Origin: Citreicella sp. C3M06
GTDB taxonomy: Bacteria > Pseudomonadota > Alphaproteobacteria > Rhodobacterales > Rhodobacteraceae
Direction of reading: 5' to 3'
Assembly: GCF_018860705.1 (NCBI RefSeq)
Contig: NZ_JAHKQA010000002.1
Span: forward strand, 62,001 to 126,000
Length of the DNA stretch: 64,000 nucleotides
The notes under the pieces were generated by a model. The model did not search any database and was not told the DNA's origin. It worked only from the letters and a program-made list of their open reading frames with translations. Of the stretch, positions 46,417 to 54,605 are shown one piece after another. The number at the start of each line of letters is the position of its first letter. The stretch's first letter is position 1. The position numbers were made by a program, and so were the translations under genes.

Positions 46417-47223
46417 TCAGTTGGTGGCGAAAATGGTCCGGATCGGCTCTGCGGGGGTCGGATCGAAGCCGATCAGATCGCTGGTCAGCTCGGCATAGGT
46501 GCCGTCCGCGACCATGTCGGCAAGGGCCGCATTCACCGCCCGGGCGAGGTTGGGCTTGCCCATCTTGATGGCAAATCCCTTCTGGATCGAGGACACCGGC
46601 TCTTCGAGAAGTTGCAGGGGCAGGCTGGATTTCTCGATCGCATAGGCGGCTGCGACCGCATCGGTGATGATGGCATCGACCTGACCGTTCGCGAGATCCT
46701 GCATGGCATCGGATTCCGCCTTGTAGGATTTCACCTCCGCTCCCAGCTCTTCGGCAATCGTGGTCCAGTTGGATGCAACGAGGCCACCAACGGTTCGGCC
46801 CTTCACATCTGCGGGCTGCGTGATATCGCTCCCGGTCTGCACGACGACCCGGCCACCGGACTCGAGCCAGCCATCCGAGAACAGCACCTTCTTCTGGCGC
46901 TCTTCGGTGATGTCCATCGCGACCGAGACGATATCGTACTGATCGGCCTCAAGACCGATCAGCACGGATTCCCACTTCACCAGCACGGGTTCGTAGTCCA
47001 GCCCGAGGCGATTGGCGATCTCACGCATGACGCGGATCTCGAGACCGTCCAGCGCGCCATCCGGTGCGCGCATCGAGAACGGAGGATAGGTGCCCTCGGT
47101 CGCAGCAGAGAGCACGCCCGGCTCCAGCAACTCCAGCTCTTGCGCGTCCTGCGCCTTGAGCTCAGCCGCCAGCGGCAGCAGCAGTGCGGTCGCAATTGCC
47201 GCAATCTTGATCTTGAAGGTCAT
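46417..47223 (-). CDS. Polar amino acid-type ABC transporter substrate-binding protein
   Basis: This 268-residue periplasmic protein has a signal peptide (about residues 1-25, ending LKAQD) and the type II amino-acid-binding fold: GVLSAATEGTYPPFSM, GLEIRVMREIANRLGL and the hinge segment DVKGRTVGGLVASNW. The ATG at 47223 gives a proper signal; the longer frame does not. It serves the permease at 47316 and the ATPase at 47972. Confidence 0.9.
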   Translation of the reverse strand: MTFKIKIAAIATALLLPLAAELKAQDAQELELLEPGVLSAATEGTYPPFSMRAPDGALDGLEIRVMREIANRLGLDYEPVLVKWESVLIGLEADQYDIVSVAMDITEERQKKVLFSDGWLESGGRVVVQTGSDITQPADVKGRTVGGLVASNWTTIAEELGAEVKSYKAESDAMQDLANGQVDAIITDAVAAAYAIEKSSLPLQLLEEPVSSIQKGFAIKMGKPNLARAVNAALADMVADGTYAELTSDLIGFDPTPAEPIRTIFATN

Positions 47224-47315
47224 TGGGGGAACTCCCTGTCTGGTTTTTTCTGTTTGGCCCGGTTTTCCGGTGTTGTTGGAGCGCGGCGCACAAGCTGGCG
47301 CGCCCATTCGGCAGA

Positions 47316-47972
47316 TCAGTACAATCGAGCAAAGCGGCGCTCGAAAAAGGCCGCCAACTGCGTCAACAGGGTGGTGAGCGCCAGATATATGAGCGCAACC
47401 GCGATGTAGAAATCGAAGGGGCGGAACGTGGCCGAAATCAGCGTCTGGGCGTAGAGCGTCAGTTCCACAACCGTGATCGTGGACAGCAGCGAGGTGTTCT
47501 TGAGCGTGGAAAGCGCCTCATTCGTCACCGCCGGCAGGATGATCCGCACAACTTGCGGCAGGATGATCGTGCGCATGGTTTCGGCGCGACTGAACCCCAG
47601 CGCCAATGAGGATTCGGTCTGGCCCTTGGGGATCGCCTGCAAGCCGGATCGCACGATTTCAGCCACATAGGCGCCCGAGTTGATGCCCAGTGCCAGCACG
47701 CCAGCCATATAGGGCGACATTCGGACCCCGAGCTGCGGCATTCCGAAATAGACGATGAAGATCTGGATCAGCGCGGGCGTGCCCCGGATGAACCATATGT
47801 AAAAGGCGGCAGCCCCCCTCACCGAGGTGAGATCGGACCGTTGCCCGAGCGCCGCCGCCAGACCAAAGACCCAGCTCAGCACGATCGTCAGCACGGTCAG
47901 CCAGAGCACCGTCCAGGCGGCTGTCAGGAAACCGGGACCGTAGACAGAGATGTCGTTTGCAAGCGCCTGCAT
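47316..47972 (-). CDS. Polar amino acid-type ABC transporter permease
   Basis: This 218-residue permease of the His/Glu/Gln/Arg/opine type has four to five membrane segments and an EAA-type loop ESSLALGFSRAETMRTIILPQ. Only one permease gene is present, so a homodimer is expected. It overlaps the ATPase stop by three bases. Confidence 0.9.
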   Translation of the reverse strand: MQALANDISVYGPGFLTAAWTVLWLTVLTIVLSWVFGLAAALGQRSDLTSVRGAAAFYIWFIRGTPALIQIFIVYFGMPQLGVRMSPYMAGVLALGINSGAYVAEIVRSGLQAIPKGQTESSLALGFSRAETMRTIILPQVVRIILPAVTNEALSTLKNTSLLSTITVVELTLYAQTLISATFRPFDFYIAVALIYLALTTLLTQLAAFFERRFARLY

Positions 47973-48781
47973 CAGACCAGCCCTCCGGCTTTCGCCTGAC
48001 TAAGATCGTCATGGAGGATCGAGTGCAGGAACTGACGCAGACGCGGGCTCTGTGGATCGCGCAGCATCTTGCCGGGAGGCCCCTGCTCGCCGATGACGCC
48101 GTCCTCGAAAAACAGCACGCGCGAAGACACATCGCGGGCGAAAGACATCTCATGTGTCACCAGCAGCATGGTCATGCCGTCTGCGGCAAGCGACGCCATC
48201 AGCATCAGGACTTCGTGGACAAGCTCGGGATCGAGCGCCGAAGTCACTTCGTCGAAAAGCATCAAGCGCGGGGTCATGGCGAGGGCGCGAGCAATGGCGA
48301 CGCGCTGCTGCTGCCCGCCTGAAAGGCGCTGCGGTGAGGTGTGGCGCTTATCGTAAAGCCCGATCCTATCGAGCAGCCCCTCGGCCATTTCCGTCGCCTC
48401 CGCCCGGGATTTTCCGAGGATTCGCACCGGGGCGTGGGTGACATTCTCGAGCACGGTCTTGTGCGGCCAGAGGTTGTAGCTCTGAAAGACCATCCCGATC
48501 CGGGACCGCAGCGCCTGAAGGTCGCGCTCCGAGGGGTGCTGACCGCTGGTGCTGTCGAAGTCGAAGGTCTTGTCATCGAACGCCATCGTCCCGCTGTCTG
48601 CCGGTTCGATGGCGTTGATCGTCCGAAGGAAGGTGCTCTTGCCGGACCCGCTGGCACCGATAATCGACACCACCTCTCCTGCGGCCACATCGAGGTCGAT
48701 GCCTTTCAGCACCTCGAGCTTTCCGAAGCTTTTGCGAATGTCGCGCAGCTTGAGAAGTGACCCTCCAAGGTCCGTCGTCAT
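47972..48781 (-). CDS. Polar amino acid-type ABC transporter ATP-binding protein
   Basis: This 269-residue ATPase has Walker A IGASGSGKST, the N-terminal HisP/GlnQ-like KSFGKLEVLKGIDLDV, signature LSGGQQQRV and Walker B LMLFDEVTSALDPE. It is the first gene of the operon ATPase-permease-binding protein-M24. The ATG at 48781 is preferred over a 20-codon extension. A TGGTATACTGAA box lies 75 bases upstream. Confidence 0.9.
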   Translation of the reverse strand: MTTDLGGSLLKLRDIRKSFGKLEVLKGIDLDVAAGEVVSIIGASGSGKSTFLRTINAIEPADSGTMAFDDKTFDFDSTSGQHPSERDLQALRSRIGMVFQSYNLWPHKTVLENVTHAPVRILGKSRAEATEMAEGLLDRIGLYDKRHTSPQRLSGGQQQRVAIARALAMTPRLMLFDEVTSALDPELVHEVLMLMASLAADGMTMLLVTHEMSFARDVSSRVLFFEDGVIGEQGPPGKMLRDPQSPRLRQFLHSILHDDLSQAKAGGLV

Positions 48782-48855
48782 GGCTTTATCCTGTTTCGGC
48801 GGCCCGGCCTCATCGCTGAGGCGTGAGTCGATCTTCCGCAATTTGGTAATTCCGC

Positions 48856-48867
48856 TGGTATACTGAA
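48856..48867 (+). promoter_or_regulatory. TGGTATACTGAA box 1
   Basis: Exact TGGTATACTGAA with GTATAC palindromic core, 75 bases upstream of the ABC ATPase start. Three more exact copies occur at 49112, 50084 and 59982 (reverse). Confidence 0.7.
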
Positions 48868-49111
48868 AATCTAAGCCTGAAACTCGAAACTTGCTTTTGG
48901 CGACAATGCCCTCCGCCGGCGGATTAGAATTTGCGCATTATGCGTTCGTATTGAGCATATTAGCGACGCTTCGCAGTAGCGTTCCGCCTAGCCTGTGCAG
49001 CTGTGCCATCATTGCGGCACCAGAGCGTGAGCGTGCCGACGCCATTCAAACGCCCCTTCAATGCGACAGTCAGCAAGATCTGCCGGCATTTGCTCGTGCA
49101 GGGCGTGCAAT

Positions 49112-49123
49112 TGGTATACTGAA
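49112..49123 (+). promoter_or_regulatory. TGGTATACTGAA box 2
   Basis: Exact TGGTATACTGAA, 37 bases upstream of the FCD-GntR start at 49161; the position fits autoregulation. Confidence 0.7.
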
Positions 49124-49160
49124 TACTCTCAAGACCACGTTGAAGAGGCGGATCGCCACG

Positions 49161-49856
49161 ATGCATACAGGATCATTCAGGCCAAGGCTGATGGACCCCG
49201 GCAAAGGCCAAAGCCACGCCGCGACGAACCGCACGCTTGCTCATGACGCGCACCGGAAAATCATGGCGATGATCCTCGACGGCAGGCTGCAGCCGGGCGA
49301 TCTCTTGCAACCGGCGATGCTTGGCGAGGCACTGTCGATGTCGCTGACGCCCATCCGCGAAGCGATCCGTCAGGTTCAGGCAGACGGGCTTGCCGAGATC
49401 CATGGCCGTTTCATGCGGGTGCGGCGCCTGTCCGAAGCGGAAGTGGTGGAAATCTTCTTCATCCGCCTGTCGCTCGAGCCGTATTTTGCCGCCAACGCGC
49501 GTGTTCCGGACAAGGCGCTTGACGCTATGGAGGCCCGAATCATGGCGCTTATGCGGCAAGGGCCGTCGAACGAGAGCGATGCTCGGGCCGTTGACGCTGA
49601 TTTCCACCAGATGATCGCGCTATCCCATGGCAACCAGCCGGCGGCGCAGGTCGTCGCAAAGCTGCACCGGCGGACCGCCATCTTCGACCATACGCAAGTG
49701 CCCGCGCGATTCCTGACAGGCTGCGCCGAGCATCTCGACCTGATTGACGCTCTGCGCGAGCGCGATGCACAGCGTGTAGAGCACGCGATGATCCATCACC
49801 TCGAAGGCGCGCGCGATGCCATCCTGCGCAGGTTGCGCCGCAGCCACGCCCCCTAG
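49161..49856 (+). CDS. GntR family regulator, FCD type
   Basis: This 231-residue protein has a GntR winged helix (residues 25-85; MSLTPIREAIRQVQADGLAEI) and an all-helical FCD ligand domain with metal-binding-type residues (DFHQMIA, EHLDLIDAL, HHLEGARDAI). It is closely similar to the regulator at 57471-58136, sharing GRFMRVRR, EIFF-R--LEP and IFDH--VP-RF--GC-EHL. The start ATG has AGGCGG upstream. It lies between the ABC and TRAP operons, each preceded by the same box. Confidence 0.9.
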   Translation: MHTGSFRPRLMDPGKGQSHAATNRTLAHDAHRKIMAMILDGRLQPGDLLQPAMLGEALSMSLTPIREAIRQVQADGLAEIHGRFMRVRRLSEAEVVEIFFIRLSLEPYFAANARVPDKALDAMEARIMALMRQGPSNESDARAVDADFHQMIALSHGNQPAAQVVAKLHRRTAIFDHTQVPARFLTGCAEHLDLIDALRERDAQRVEHAMIHHLEGARDAILRRLRRSHAP

Positions 49857-50149
49857 GCAGCCCAACGCCGTTTGGGTGAGCGCCGCCGCAAAGAGCCCGG
49901 ACTGCCGCGCAGACCGGACGGGCGCGATTCCATGTCCGGACTCCTCCCGCCGGGTCGCTGGCGCTGAAGACGTCCCAAACTTGCTCAATTTTCACACACG
50001 GCCCTCGAAATATCATCCAATTAACAGGCATTTACTGCCTGGCCACGGGTTCTTGCCCCAGGCCTATTTTCATGGGATACAGGTGGTATACTGAAATCAC
50101 ATGGATCGCTGCGCGCGATCTTTTTGATAACGCCAACAGGGGTCGACAC
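49857..50149. promoter_or_regulatory. TRAP operon promoter region with box 3 (50084-50095)
   Basis: This 293-base intergenic region contains TGGTATACTGAA at 50084-50095, 55 bases before the DctP start. The flanks also match the pxp operon site: GGATACA, one variable base, then the box preceded by G and followed by A, found here and in reverse complement at 59980-60003. No gene seen. Confidence 0.65.
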
Positions 50150-51133
50150 ATGAAATACGGAATAGGAATGGGCATTGCCACGCTGGGCGTCGCTCTTGGC
50201 TCGGCGGTTGCGGCGCAGACAAGCTGGGACATGTCGGTGGTCTGGCCGGAGGGCAACTTCCACACCAAGAACGCCATGACCTTCGCCGAGCAGGTCGCCG
50301 AGGCCACCGATGGCGAGGTGCAGATCACCGTGCATTCGGGCGGCGCGCTTGGCATCAAGGGCCCCGAAGGCATGGCCGCCGTGCGCGACGGGCTGGTGCC
50401 GATCGCCGACATCCTGATGAGCCAGCAGGTCGGCGAAAACCCGGCGCTGGGGGTCGAGACCCTGCCCTATCTCGCCCCGACGCTTCCCGACCTCGCGCTG
50501 CTGCACAAGTTCTACCGCCCGATGATCGAAGACATCGCCGAGGAGATGAACCAGAAGCTGCTCTACATGACGCCCTGGCCCGGACAGGCAGTCTATTCCC
50601 CGAACAAGATCGAAACGCTCGCCGATCTCGAGGGGCTGACCATCCGCGTCGTCGACGCCAATGGCGACAGCTTCTTCAACGCGATCGGCGCCGCGCCGCT
50701 GCAAATGCCGTGGGGCGAGGTCGTTCCGTCGCTGGCCGCTGGCACCATCAAGGGCGTCACCACGTCTTCGTCATCGGGCGTCGATGGCGCGTTCTGGGAG
50801 TTCATGGACAACATGAGCACCTTCAACTGGCAGGCCTCGTCGAACATCGTCACCGTCAATCTCGACGCATGGAACGCCCTTGATGCCGAAGACCAGAACG
50901 CCATCGAGGCGGTCGCCGACGCGCTTGAAGGCGATTTCTGGCTCAACTCCGCGATGGAAGACGCCAGCAAGATCGCGACGCTGGAAGAGAACGGCATGAC
51001 CGTCTCGGCGCCGTCGGCAGAGCTGAAGGCCGATCTCATCGATGCCGCGCGCCCGCTGTGGGATGCCTTCAAGGAGCGCGTGCCCGAGGTCGCCCCGGTG
51101 ATCGACAACTACCTCTCCGTGCGCGGAGAGTGA
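50150..51133 (+). CDS. dctP: TRAP transporter solute-binding protein (DctP family)
   Basis: This 327-residue protein has a signal peptide (residues 1-23, ending AVAAQ) and a DctP fold (MSVVWPEGNFHTKNAMTFAEQ; LEGLTIRVVDANGDSFFNAI; the PLQMPWGEVVPSLAAGTIKG selector region). It binds a small anionic or zwitterionic ligand. It is the first gene of a TRAP operon controlled by box 3; by context its ligand may be the cyclic amide or lactam processed by the neighbouring genes. The ATG at 50150 is chosen because the upstream codons read through the operator. Confidence 0.92.
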   Translation: MKYGIGMGIATLGVALGSAVAAQTSWDMSVVWPEGNFHTKNAMTFAEQVAEATDGEVQITVHSGGALGIKGPEGMAAVRDGLVPIADILMSQQVGENPALGVETLPYLAPTLPDLALLHKFYRPMIEDIAEEMNQKLLYMTPWPGQAVYSPNKIETLADLEGLTIRVVDANGDSFFNAIGAAPLQMPWGEVVPSLAAGTIKGVTTSSSSGVDGAFWEFMDNMSTFNWQASSNIVTVNLDAWNALDAEDQNAIEAVADALEGDFWLNSAMEDASKIATLEENGMTVSAPSAELKADLIDAARPLWDAFKERVPEVAPVIDNYLSVRGE

Positions 51134-51142
51134 TCTGCCGGA

Positions 51143-51167
51143 CCGGGCCTCTGCGACAGGGGCCCGG
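51143..51167 (+). terminator. Attenuator-like hairpin between dctP and dctQ
   Basis: CCGGGCC / GGCCCGG 7-bp stem with an 11-base loop, ten bases after the dctP stop. It could favour binding-protein expression over the permeases. Confidence 0.45.
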
Positions 51168-51201
51168 CCCTTCATTTACAACCCGTTGGAAGGTAGCAAG
51201 G

Positions 51202-51771
51202 ATGGTGTCAGCCATGGACCACAGCCCGGACCCGAGCCCCGCGCCAATGCCCTCGCGGCGGTTTGGCGCGATCATCGCCCCGATCGATGCCGTGACGCGG
51301 GCGGGCAGCCTGATCGCCGGGCTTGCCCTGCTGGCGATCCTTGGGATGATCACCGCCGAGATCGTCTCGCGCAACTTGTTCGGACGCTCGCTGCCGTTCT
51401 CATGGGACTATTCCGCCTATGCCATGGGCACCGCCTTCATGATGGGGGCCGCGGATGCGCTACGCCGGGGCGCGCATGTGCGCGTCACCGCGGTGCTGGA
51501 AGCGGTGCCGCATCGGCTGTCGCGGGTGATCGAATTCGGCGCCTGCCTCGCCGGGCTGGCCGCCTGCGCCGCCTTGGCATGGGCCTTGAGCGAAATGGCC
51601 TTGCTGTCGCTTCAGCGCGGCTCGACCTCTGCCACCGTGATGCGCACGCCGCTGGTCTGGCCGCAGAGCCTTGTCGCGCTTGGTGCCATCATCCTGACGC
51701 TGCAATGCGCGGCGCAACTGCTGCGGCTGAGCCGCGGCGAACGCCTCGCCGAAGGCGCCGCGATCGAATGA
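51202..51771 (+). CDS. dctQ: TRAP transporter small permease (DctQ family)
   Basis: This 189-residue protein has about 30 Pro-rich cytoplasmic residues followed by four membrane segments, including the family SLPFSWDYSAYAMGTAFMMGAADALRRGAHVRV region split over about residues 64-96. It partners DctM at 51884. The start is ATG with GGAAGG upstream. It is separated from dctM by 112 bases holding an 18-base tandem repeat, which is unusual for TRAP operons. Confidence 0.9.
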   Translation: MVSAMDHSPDPSPAPMPSRRFGAIIAPIDAVTRAGSLIAGLALLAILGMITAEIVSRNLFGRSLPFSWDYSAYAMGTAFMMGAADALRRGAHVRVTAVLEAVPHRLSRVIEFGACLAGLAACAALAWALSEMALLSLQRGSTSATVMRTPLVWPQSLVALGAIILTLQCAAQLLRLSRGERLAEGAAIE

Positions 51772-51782
51772 GCCGCGCCACT

Positions 51783-51863
51783 GCCTGCAAGACGCCCCCC
51801 GCCCGCAAGACGCCCCCCGCCTGCATAACGCCCTCTGCCTGCATAACGCCCCCCGCCCCCAAG
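51783..51863 (+). repeat. 18-base tandem repeat between dctQ and dctM
   Basis: Four full units, GCCTGCAAGACGCCCCCC and variants, at 51783, 51801, 51819 and 51837, followed by a half unit. Differences are limited to a few positions (C/T in base 4, AAG/ATA, terminal CCC/TCT). It starts 11 bases after the dctQ stop and ends 20 bases before dctM. Confidence 0.85.
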
Positions 51864-51883
51864 ATTTCCCGAAAGGCGCCGCG

Positions 51884-53182
51884 ATGACGCAAATTGCTAC
51901 TTCTCTGGTGGGGATCATGGTCCTGCTGCTGGGCTCCGGCCTGTGGATCGGCCTTGGCCTTGTCGCCACCGGCGCCGCGATGCTGGCGCTGTTTCGACCG
52001 CAGATGCCCTTTGTCAAACTGCTCGCGCAGCAGTCATGGAACGTGCTCTCGTCGACCGAGCTGCTCGCCCTGCCCCTGTTCATCCTGATGGCCGAAGTGC
52101 TGTTTCGCACCAATATCTCGGCCTCGCTGTTCACCGGGCTGACGCCCTGGCTGCGGCGGATTCCGGGCCGGCTGACCCATATCAACGTGCTTGGCTGCAC
52201 GCTTTTCGCTTCGGTCTGCGGCTCCTCGGCCGCCACCACGGTGACCGTCGGGCGCATCACTGCGGGCGAGCTGCTGAAGCGCGGCTATGACCGGGATCTG
52301 GTGATCGGCTCGCTGGCCGGGGCGGGCACGCTGGGCTTTCTGATCCCGCCCTCGACGATCATGATCATCTACGGCGTCATGGCCGAGGAATCGATCCTGC
52401 GCCTGTTCATGGCGGGCATCCTGCCCGGCGCGCTGCTGGCAATCGCCTACATGGGCTACATCGGCATCCGCGCCAAGCTGTCACCGGACAAGATCGGCGA
52501 GGCCCCGCCCCCGACCAGCCTGATCGAGAAACTGCGCGCGCTGACCGACCTTGGCCCGCTGCTGCTGCTGATCCTCTTTGTCATCGGCTCGATGTATGGC
52601 GGCATCGCATCCCCCACCGAAGCCGCCGCCGCTGGCGTCCTCGGGGCTATGGTCATCGGCTTCGCGCAGCGCAAGCTCGACCTCAAGGGCCTGCTTGCCG
52701 CCTCTCGTCAGGCGGCAGAGAACAGCGCGATGATCGGCCTGATCATGGTCGGCGCGATGTTCCTGTCGACGGCGATGGGCTATCTCGGCCTGCCGCGCTA
52801 CATCGCGGGCGCGATCAATGGCTGGGGCCTGTCGCCGCTGGCGCTGATCGCGGTGCTGCTGGTCTTCTACATCCTGCTGGGGATGGTGATGGAGGGTCTT
52901 GCGATCATCGTCATGACCCTGCCGATCACCCTGCCACTGGTCGAGGCCGCAGGCTATGACAAGATCTGGTTCGGCGTCTTCATCGTGATCGTCGTCGAGA
53001 TGGCGCAGATCTCGCCCCCGGTCGGCTTCAACCTCACGGTGCTTCAGCGCCTGACGGGGGACAGCATCGGCAAGATCACCCGCGCGACGATGCCCTTCTT
53101 CCTGATCATGGCGGGATTTGTCTTTCTGATCGCGCTCTTCCCGCAGATCGTCAGCATCGTGCCGGACCTGATGCGGCAATAA
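51884..53182 (+). CDS. dctM: TRAP transporter large permease (DctM family)
   Basis: This 432-residue membrane protein has about twelve segments with DctM marks: LPLFILMAEVLFR, ASVCGSSAATTVTVGRI, LGFLIPPSTIMI and EMAQISPPVGFNL near the C-terminus. It transports the DctP ligand. The ATG at 51884 follows CGAAAGGCGCCGCG. The operon ends at a strong terminator, 53222-53251. Confidence 0.93.
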   Translation: MTQIATSLVGIMVLLLGSGLWIGLGLVATGAAMLALFRPQMPFVKLLAQQSWNVLSSTELLALPLFILMAEVLFRTNISASLFTGLTPWLRRIPGRLTHINVLGCTLFASVCGSSAATTVTVGRITAGELLKRGYDRDLVIGSLAGAGTLGFLIPPSTIMIIYGVMAEESILRLFMAGILPGALLAIAYMGYIGIRAKLSPDKIGEAPPPTSLIEKLRALTDLGPLLLLILFVIGSMYGGIASPTEAAAAGVLGAMVIGFAQRKLDLKGLLAASRQAAENSAMIGLIMVGAMFLSTAMGYLGLPRYIAGAINGWGLSPLALIAVLLVFYILLGMVMEGLAIIVMTLPITLPLVEAAGYDKIWFGVFIVIVVEMAQISPPVGFNLTVLQRLTGDSIGKITRATMPFFLIMAGFVFLIALFPQIVSIVPDLMRQ

Positions 53183-53221
53183 GGCGTGACGCCGCCCTAC
53201 ACGAACGCCTTCGGGCGTGAT

Positions 53222-53251
53222 AAAGCCCCCGGCGCTCTCGCCGGGGGCTTT
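53222..53251. terminator. Strong intrinsic terminator between convergent operons
   Basis: Perfect 13-bp stem AAAGCCCCCGGCG / CGCCGGGGGCTTT with a 4-base loop, followed by TGCTGTTTTC. Because the stem begins with AAA and ends with TTT, it can work in both directions, ending the TRAP operon and the reverse pxp operon. Confidence 0.85.
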
Positions 53252-53420
53252 GCTGTTTTCCGGGGGTCGAAAAGAACATCCCTCGCGGCTTGTCCTCGAA
53301 GCGGATCACCGGCGGGATGTCAAAGGCGATGCCTTTTCCTCAAGCCCCGTCGCAGCGTCGCAGCACCCTGCGATCGCCGAGCTCGCCGCTGCGACTTTAT
53401 GGTGCGTTGCCGGGTGAAGC

Positions 53421-54599
53421 TCAGCGAAGAGTGATCTGGCGCGGCAAGGACGACAGCGGCTCGGCTCCGGTCGCGGTGACAATCACCGTTTCCGACACGC
53501 CCACCGTAAAGCGGCCGTAGTCGCGCAGGGTAATGGGCAGGTGAAACACCATGCCGGGCTCGAGCGCCGTGTCGACACCGGTAAAAAGCGACAGGATCGC
53601 GCCCTCGCCCCAGTCCGGCGCAAAGGCTGCGCCCATCGAGTAACCGGCGCGCTTGCGGAAGGCGGCGGTGAAGCCGGCGGCGTCGATGACTTGCTGCGCT
53701 GCCTCGTGCGGGGCGCAGCAGGGGCGGCCCGGCAGCATTGCCGCAAGCGCCGCGTCAAGCGCGCGCAGGCTGGTGTCCATCATGCGCTGCGCAGTCTGCG
53801 GCGGTGTACCCATCCAGACCGAACGCATCAGCGCCGCGTGATAGCGATCATGGCTTGCGGCCAGTTCGAGAAACACGCCGTCGCCCTCTGCAAGCAAGCG
53901 CCGCCGCCAAGTGGCGTGCGGGATGCCCGAACGCGGACCCGAGCTGACCAGCGGCTCCATCGCCATCGCTTCCGATCCGGCATTGATCGCGGCGGCAGTC
54001 ATCGCGGCGGCGACGGCGTTCTCGCTGACCCCGTCACGGCAGGCATCGATCGCAGCGGCCATACCGGCCTCGGCGTAGCCTGCCGCCAGCCGCAGCGCCG
54101 CCAGTTCGCGTGGCGATTTCACCGCGCGCAGCGTCTCTGTCCAGCCCGAGCCGTCGAGCAGGCAAATTCCGGCAAGCGTGGTCTCGATCCGGGTCATCAT
54201 GTCGGGGCTAACGAACCAGCCCGTGCGCTCGACGGCAAGGCGCTGCACGCCCTGCGCGCGCACCAGCGCCGCCAGCGCCGTCGCCGGATCCTCGCCATCC
54301 TGCCAAGTGCGGATGTCGTCGAACCAGACATCGGCGCGGGCTCCGGTTTCCTCCAGCTGGCGGACCAGCAGCACCGGCGCGCCTTCGGCAGGCACAAGCA
54401 GCGCCTGAAAGGCGAAATAGCCTGCGGTCTGGCGCCCGGCCGCCCAGAAGATATTTTCGGGGCCGGTGAGCAGCAGCGCATCGGCGCCCTCTGCCCGGAT
54501 GCGCGATTGCAGCGCTGCGGCGCGGGCGCGGAATTCTTCGGCGGGAAAGACGGCGGCGCTGCCCGCAAGCGGGGCGGCGGGGGAAAGGATCTGGGTCAT
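53421..54599 (-). CDS. M24-fold hydrolase lacking the metal site (ectoine-hydrolase-like)
   Basis: This 392-residue protein has a creatinase N-domain (about 20-160) and pita-bread C-domain, but the prolidase metal ligands are gone: the first Asp aligns with Glu245, the second falls in HAALMRS, GHG is replaced by GYSMGAAFAPDWGEG (319-333), and the first Glu region reads MVFHLPI (His353). Only the final Glu remains (VSET, Glu370). The GYS...PDWGE and MVFHL features resemble ectoine hydrolases (DoeA/EutD) as I recall them. It is the last gene of the pxp operon and probably opens or cleaves an amide. No other ectoine-pathway genes are visible. Confidence 0.8.
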   Translation of the reverse strand: MTQILSPAAPLAGSAAVFPAEEFRARAAALQSRIRAEGADALLLTGPENIFWAAGRQTAGYFAFQALLVPAEGAPVLLVRQLEETGARADVWFDDIRTWQDGEDPATALAALVRAQGVQRLAVERTGWFVSPDMMTRIETTLAGICLLDGSGWTETLRAVKSPRELAALRLAAGYAEAGMAAAIDACRDGVSENAVAAAMTAAAINAGSEAMAMEPLVSSGPRSGIPHATWRRRLLAEGDGVFLELAASHDRYHAALMRSVWMGTPPQTAQRMMDTSLRALDAALAAMLPGRPCCAPHEAAQQVIDAAGFTAAFRKRAGYSMGAAFAPDWGEGAILSLFTGVDTALEPGMVFHLPITLRDYGRFTVGVSETVIVTATGAEPLSSLPRQITLR

Positions 54600-54605
54600 G
54601 GGGCC

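Larger units (their letters stand above)
48782..49160. promoter_or_regulatory. Divergent control region with two GntR-type boxes
   Basis: This 379-base region between the ABC ATPase and the divergent FCD-GntR gene carries TGGTATACTGAA at 48856-48867 and again at 49112-49123. The frame open from 48891 into the GntR gene is not taken as coding because it runs through the second box. Each gene thus has its own operator. Confidence 0.6.

Noticed and set aside
48891-49160. N-terminal extension of the GntR protein
   Set aside because: It would run through the operator box at 49112 and lacks a ribosome site. The ATG at 49161 has one.
51783-51863. CRISPR-like array
   Set aside because: The units are directly tandem without spacers, so it is a simple tandem repeat.
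51186-51887. Alternative plus-strand frame through dctQ including the tandem repeat as a Pro/Lys/Cys-rich tail
   Set aside because: The overlapping dctQ frame has the four membrane segments. The alternative has no hydrophobic segments and no conserved motif, so the repeat is treated as non-coding.
53421-54599. Calling this gene doeA/eutD and the island an ectoine degradation cluster
   Set aside because: The resemblance is limited to the altered M24 motifs. The expected deacetylase, aminotransferase and dehydrogenase partners and the ectoine-specific regulator or transporter are not recognisable.
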